Source: Nectonema munidae (lineage: Eukaryota > Nematomorpha > Nectonematoida > Nectonematidae). From it: a DNA stretch of 64,000 nucleotides. Location: the NCBI GenBank assembly GCA_030549495.1, contig JAUIRK010000896.1:124001-188000 (forward strand), in the 5' to 3' direction. The first letter of the stretch is position 1; each line of letters starts with the position of its first letter. This document shows positions 59,313 to 64,000 of this stretch, in pieces. A program made the position numbers and the translations under genes. The notes below the pieces were generated by a model that ran no database searches, had not been told where the DNA came from, and was given only the letters and a program-made list of their open reading frames with translations.

Positions 59313-61690
59313 AATATCCGTTATAAAGTGTTATGTGTTCAAAATTGTATATATTTATAAATTTTCAAACGAGTATATAATATGGAACCAAAGTTATAAG
59401 CCTAACTAGAGATACTGTCAGAATTTTGCTGAAAAAGTTTAACTTTTAATTTTGATTGAAAGATTTAGCCATGAAAAGGTCATTTAACTGCCATGAAAAT
59501 GGTATCAAAAGATGCAGCTATCAATTTTAGGAAATGTCACGAAGTATGGTAGCAAAAGATGAAACCAATTTTTTACAAGAGAAGTTTTAGTTGAGGGGGG
59601 GTAAAATAGTAATTTATTAAAACGATAAATTCAATTAAAATAAAAAATTTAAAGAAAAGAAAATAATTAATATTAAAAAAGAGTTGTTTAAGGTTTATGC
59701 TTTTTATAGTTGCTTGTAAACCAGCATAGGTGGCTTATGTATGCAAGGCACATCAAACAACCTACAAACTATACTTTTTAAAAAATTTTTAACACAAGTT
59801 TAATCCAGTTTTATATTTAAAAATTTTTACTTCGTTATTTTTCGGGAATTCTATCAATTTTATTTTATAATTTTTTTAACTAATTAAAAATGTTATTTTT
59901 TAGTTTTATTTTTTCTTATTTTTTAATTGAAAATTTTCGAAATCTAGAAAAAGGGTTTAGACTATGATTTTTCATGTATGCCAATCTTCGAAAAAAGCAC
60001 ATCAATATATGTTCTATAGTTATAGAAAACTAAATCAGTTTAAGTTATTTATAAACCACTTTTTTGAGTAAAGTATATGCAGTGATGCTGACTCATATAG
60101 AATTAAAAATAAGAAAGAGGGAAAACTTTATGTAATGCATATTTTGATGTTTAGAAGGCAATTTCAAGTTAAAAAATTTCTAAAATAAAACTGATACACA
60201 AAATTTGAATTCCCGGAAAAAAACGAAGTAAAAATTTTAAATAAAAAACAGGATTAAACTTGTGAAAGTGCTATAAACCATCAAAATTTAAATAAAAATT
60301 TTTTACTCATTAAAAATTATGATTTTTTAACTAAATAAAATATATAATAATATTATTTTTAAAACTAATCTCAAAATAATTTATTTTCAGCTATTCTGCA
60401 CATCAAATCTTTACTCGGCACATTTTAGTCATACACCTTTTAAATGATAAAGTAAGTTTTATTAATTTTTTTACAAATATTTTATTGCTGATATATAATA
60501 AAACCTTTCTGCTTATTAATTCCAAAATTAGTTATAAAAAAATTATATTATATTATTTTAAAAAGATAACAACATTTTTTTGATAACTCTAATAAAATAA
60601 ACATTATCCAAATTTTTATTTTATTTTTGGCGCTTTTGAAACATAATATTTTTCAACTTTAGTTTTATAGTGTCATGTAAACAACTAAATTAATTTTTAT
60701 ATAACTTATATTTTTCTTCTTATTTCTTATCTTAGAAAAACCCTTAAAGACTCTAAAACCTTTATCATTATTCTTCCCTTAGATTAGTTTCGATAAAACT
60801 TTGTTTAAAAATATTTATTTTAAAAATAAGAATTAGATTATGCAATCAGTATTCATTCAACAATAGGTAGGTTTATCAGAGAAAATCACTAAATTTTATA
60901 GAGATTTCATAATAAACTTGAAATTAACGTTTATTTTTTATAGTTTAGTAGCTATTTACAAATCTAGCCACCACTGATTTTATTTTAGATTATATTTGTG
61001 TAAAGTTTGCTAAATTGCTTTTTGAATCAACATAGGATAGTGATTTGCAAGCTCGAGCATAAACGTTACTCATATGCATGCCTATTTTGGCGAGATTATA
61101 CCGACTTAGAGATTTAAAGCCGATTTCCGACTATAAAAATGTTAGTCAAAATCCGAATTATAAAAACTTTTAAAAAAAATTCTTTTTTATTTTATATTTT
61201 TACAAAAATCTATTTATAACTCAAATTTTGAATGTGAAATAACTAAAGTATTAAGCTTCAAACTTAACACCAAATAATGATATATATTTGGATTATAATA
61301 AAGAAATCGTTGAATAATCTGAAAATAATCTTATTTTAAATTATATTCTCTCTAAATACACTGTATTCTTTTTATGTTTGTATTTTAATAAGCTTGGTTG
61401 AAAAAAAACGATAAACTAAAACTAACTATTATATAAAACTTAATGAATATCCAATTTCAGAAAATTTTTTAGAAAAATACTAATAAAATACAACATAAAA
61501 GATTGAGCCACATAGAAATCCTGATTTATATAAATATTTTAAAAAGAAATTTTTAACATAAAATTAAAAGATTAATTTAAAAAATAAAATGTTAATCTAA
61601 ATTTAGAGTAAATATATTTGAAAGGCTCATCAACAATATTAGGGCTCTTATCCTTTTTGAGGAAATTTCTTAGTCTTTTTCGACTTCAGT
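59313..61690. other. AT-rich DNA upstream of WDR3
   Basis: No gene. The promoter of WDR3 must lie at the right end of this stretch, but I see no TATA box or initiator convincing enough to annotate. Confidence 0.5.
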
Positions 61691-61696
61691 AAAGTG

Positions 61697-63429
61697 ATGG
61701 TGGTTTCCAAACAATATTTAAGATATAATTTAGATTCAGTCTTTAACCTAGTTGCTAGTTCTAAATGTAATATTATATATATTAAAAGTTTACAAAAAAT
61801 TGTTGCTGGTTTTTCTGAGAATGTTGTTGTTTGGAATTGTACAACTAAAGGAAAAGTAATATAACTACTATTACACTCAATTATATTTTTATTCTTGCTA
61901 GGCTGTTTAATTCTAAGAATGATATTTTTTTCTAGAAAATAATTGAAACTAACAAGATTAATCATGAAGTTTCCATAATTAGTAATCATCCTTTTCATTA
62001 TAACTTCTGTGCAATAGGCTTTTCAGATGGATCAATTCAAATAATAGATATAAACCTTCTCACAATTGTTGTTACTTTACAAGGTCATCGTACGTCTATT
62101 TCAGCGTTAAATTATGATTGTGGAGGGCTTAGATTGGTATCTGGAGGAAAAGTAATTTATCTCATATTAACTCATAAATTATAACAAATCATGTTTTATT
62201 CATAATTTGAACTATTGTAACTTTTTTTTGTCTATTATGTTTATATGCTTAAATAAAAAATAAAAATATTTATTACAGTAGCTGTGCTAAGGAGTAGGCT
62301 TAAACCTTTTTTTTTTGCAAAAATAATAATACGTGCGAACACATAATATAAAACTTAGAGTTTATTATTCATATAATTTATTGAATATGATATTTGATTA
62401 TTATTATTATATAGAGAATCAGTTATATAAAAACTCATTGAAAAGGAATATCAGGCAACAAATGCCTGAAAGGGTTAATCCGTTTGATCATAATATTATA
62501 TTGAAATGACTCGGTCGAATTTATCTAATTATTTAATATTATTTGATTTTACTGGGATCAAATGGGTTAAGCATATAAATGATAATAAGAAAAAACGTAG
62601 ATATTTTATATAACTATTAAATAAATAAAAATTCTCTTTTAGACTTTTCTATCATTTTAAATATAAATTCAAAATAATGTTTTTATTCTTTCATTGAGTT
62701 TTTATATAACCGAAAGGAGACCATTTTTATTATTTCTTAAAATACCCGTGTCACTCTCGTCCTCAAAGAGTTTTAACTAAAGCCAATTAAGAATGTGCTT
62801 TAAATGTCATAATTGCCAAACCATGGATGATTCGGAAGAATTAAGCAATGATTCCAAACTTTCTTAGATTTTTAGTTTTTAACCCTTTTGATCCTATAAA
62901 GAGCATGAATTAATTTGGTAATCAATTGGGTTAATGTGGAGGTTTTAATATCTTTTTTTTCAATTCGTTAGATAAAATTTGCTCACGTCACTACTCTTTG
63001 CGTTATTTTTTTGATTCTTTTGTTGTTGAGAGGTTTAATTTTTATAATTGTTAAGTATTTATCATTTAGGATACAGAAATAATTGTATGGGATATTGTTA
63101 ATGAAAGTGGAATGTTCAAGCTTCGCGGCCACAAAAATATTATAACTCAATGCAGATTTCTTCCCTCCCCACCTTCTCACTTATCAAATGCATCTGAAAA
63201 TTCGCTTGACTTTTTGCTTTCATCTTCTAAAGATGGCACCATAAAAATTTGGGATTTAAAAACACAGCACTGTTTCAAGTCTTTACTTGAGCATGACTCT
63301 GAAGTTCTGAACTTCGTAATATTCTACAGTTTTTTGGACCAATCAGCCTCCTCCAAGTCTCCTTCTATTCGTTTGCTGTCGTCTTCTTCTGATAACTACT
63401 TTCGAATTTGGAATATTTCTTCCATGGAA
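61697..63429 (+). CDS. WDR3 (Utp12/Dip2), exons 1-3, continues past window
   Basis: WD40-repeat protein of the U3 snoRNP/small-subunit processome, acting in nucleolar 18S rRNA maturation (known for the family). Exons: 61697-61855 (53 codons), 61936-62151 (72), 63070-63429 (120), all phase 0 with GT-AG borders. The start is supported by MVVSKQYLRYNLDSVFN, aligning with the human MGLTKQYLRYVASAVFG. Exon 2 holds GFSDGSIQIIDINLLTIV and GHRTSISALNYD. Exon 3 begins DTEIIVWDIVNESGMFKLRG (human DTDIIVWDVINESGLYRLKG) and contains KIWDLKTQHCFKSLLEHDSE. Compared with the human protein, exon 3 has extra Ser-rich stretches (PSPPSHLSNASENS and FLDQSASSKSPS) in blade loops. The donor after SSME is at 63430. 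About three WD repeats are present; the remaining two thirds of the protein lie downstream. Confidence 0.93.
62475..62570. mobile_element. TTAA-flanked MITE in WDR3 intron 2
   Basis: TTAA at 62475-62478 and 62567-62570; ends TCCGTTTGATCAT and TGGGATCAAATGGG are inverted in their core (GTTTGATC / GATCAAA). It is of piggyBac type by its TTAA site, with a GATC-type end that differs from the GAGGACC type at 16.76 kb. Confidence 0.65.
62879..62934. mobile_element. Short TTAA-flanked remnant in WDR3 intron 2
   Basis: TTAA followed by CCCTTTTGATCC at the left and CAATTGGG followed by TTAA at the right, only 48 bp between. It looks like an internally deleted relative of 62475-62570. Confidence 0.45.
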
Positions 63430-64000
63430 GTAAAGATTTTGAGATTTTTCTTATTCTCCACATTTCATTATAACCATTTTCTAAATTTTAAAAAGTTTAA
63501 ATTGTTTTAATATGCTAATTAGAAGAAAACTAAGTTTTTGAAAATAATTGTAAGTTTAAATGATCAAAACCTACTTTACCATCTTTTTCTAAAAGCATGA
63601 AATATTAAAAAAAATCTTAAGAGAAATTATTTATGAGATTTTTTTTTGCATATTTATCAGTTATATTTAAACAGCTAAATAGATTAAATGTCAAGATGCA
63701 GGGGAAAGAAAAAAATGTTTAACCTAATAAATATTTTCGTGGATTTCTTGCAATGCTACATAATTGACAAAAGTAATTTCAACTAAAAATTTTGGCATTT
63801 TTGAAAACCTTTTCGTTGTTTTTGGCAAAAATAAAGAAAAATTTAATTAAAAAGGTTAAGAAACAAAGAATGTGATATCGAACTCATTTAGTTAAAAGAG
63901 CTAGTATCGTGAACATCCTCGCGTCAAAAGATTCTACAATACTAAATTACTTCTATGTTTTTCCACAGTCGTTCCCTATTTTTTTTATATATGCTTCTAT
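63430..64000 (+). other. WDR3 intron 3, incomplete
   Basis: Starts GTAAAG after the exon 3 codon for Glu. AT-rich with no further WD-repeat coding sequence up to the window end, so the next exon is beyond 64000. Confidence 0.7.

Larger units (their letters stand above)
62152..63069 (+). other. WDR3 intron 2 with TTAA MITEs
   Basis: 918-bp intron, GTAATT donor and TTTAG acceptor. It contains two TTAA-flanked small inserts (see 62475-62570 and 62879-62934). A third half-match at about 62745-62790 (CTCGTCCTCAAAGAG) may be another remnant. Confidence 0.85.

Noticed and set aside
61648-61998. 116-codon minus-strand frame
   Set aside because: It is antisense to WDR3 exons 1 and 2, which match a known protein on the + strand.

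Overview
This is a very AT-rich, gene-poor, repeat-dense piece of an animal nuclear genome. It has spliceosomal introns, a tRNA-derived SINE, RTE-type and other LINEs, and hAT, piggyBac, pogo and Tigger DNA transposons, with no sign of bacterial operons or rRNA. The mix resembles that of an AT-rich invertebrate (an arthropod such as a copepod, or a hydrozoan), but the species cannot be fixed from the sequence alone.

The only convincing host gene is the 5' part of WDR3 (Utp12/Dip2, small-subunit processome) at the right edge on the + strand. Three exons (61697-61855, 61936-62151, 63070-63429) are all in phase 0, and the gene continues beyond the window. Its intron 2 carries small TTAA-flanked MITEs.

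Layout. 0.5-2.1 kb: a 1.55 kb minisatellite of a 26-bp GATGAT-type unit, then a second short array. 2.1-10 kb: AT-rich DNA with an RTE-type LINE endonuclease relic, a hAT MITE, single units of a 150-bp satellite and several 'phrase' repeats. 11-12.5 kb: a LINE reverse-transcriptase relic interrupted by a TTAA MITE. 13-16.3 kb: two RTE 3' ends sharing one odd 5' junction, and a SINE. 16.7-24.4 kb: TTAA MITEs, a terminally complete but internally deleted pogo-like element, a 2.4 kb hAT-like element of a poorly named transposase family, and a hAT MITE. 24.9-26.4 kb: SINEs and a LINE on the minus strand. 26.4-35.5 kb: almost featureless AT-rich DNA. 35.5-45.2 kb: a transposon cluster (hAT MITE, Tigger, an unnamed intron-containing transposase-like gene, phrase-TIR elements, LINE, piggyBac, Buster-like hAT). 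46.5-48.9 kb: a compact broken reverse-transcriptase/RNase H element with a duplicated terminus and GC-rich palindromes. 50.7-52.0 kb: a hAT element with GC-rich subterminal repeats. 52.9-54.7 kb: a hAT end, a fossil Gag-like fragment and a zinc-finger pseudogene. 56.5-57.0 kb: the 150-bp tandem array. 58.2-59.1 kb: a pogo transposase with one stop codon. 61.7-64 kb: WDR3.

The items most worth following up are: (1) a class of elements whose terminal inverted repeats are built from degenerate ~15-bp 'phrases', best seen at 40.26-40.92 kb and possibly bracketing the unnamed transposase-like gene at 37.7-39.5 kb; (2) the compact RT element, whose RT and RNase H motifs recall hepadnavirus-type polymerases at least as much as ordinary LTR elements; (3) the 20.9-23.3 kb element, where plausible 8-bp target duplications would place a poorly classified transposase family next to hAT.
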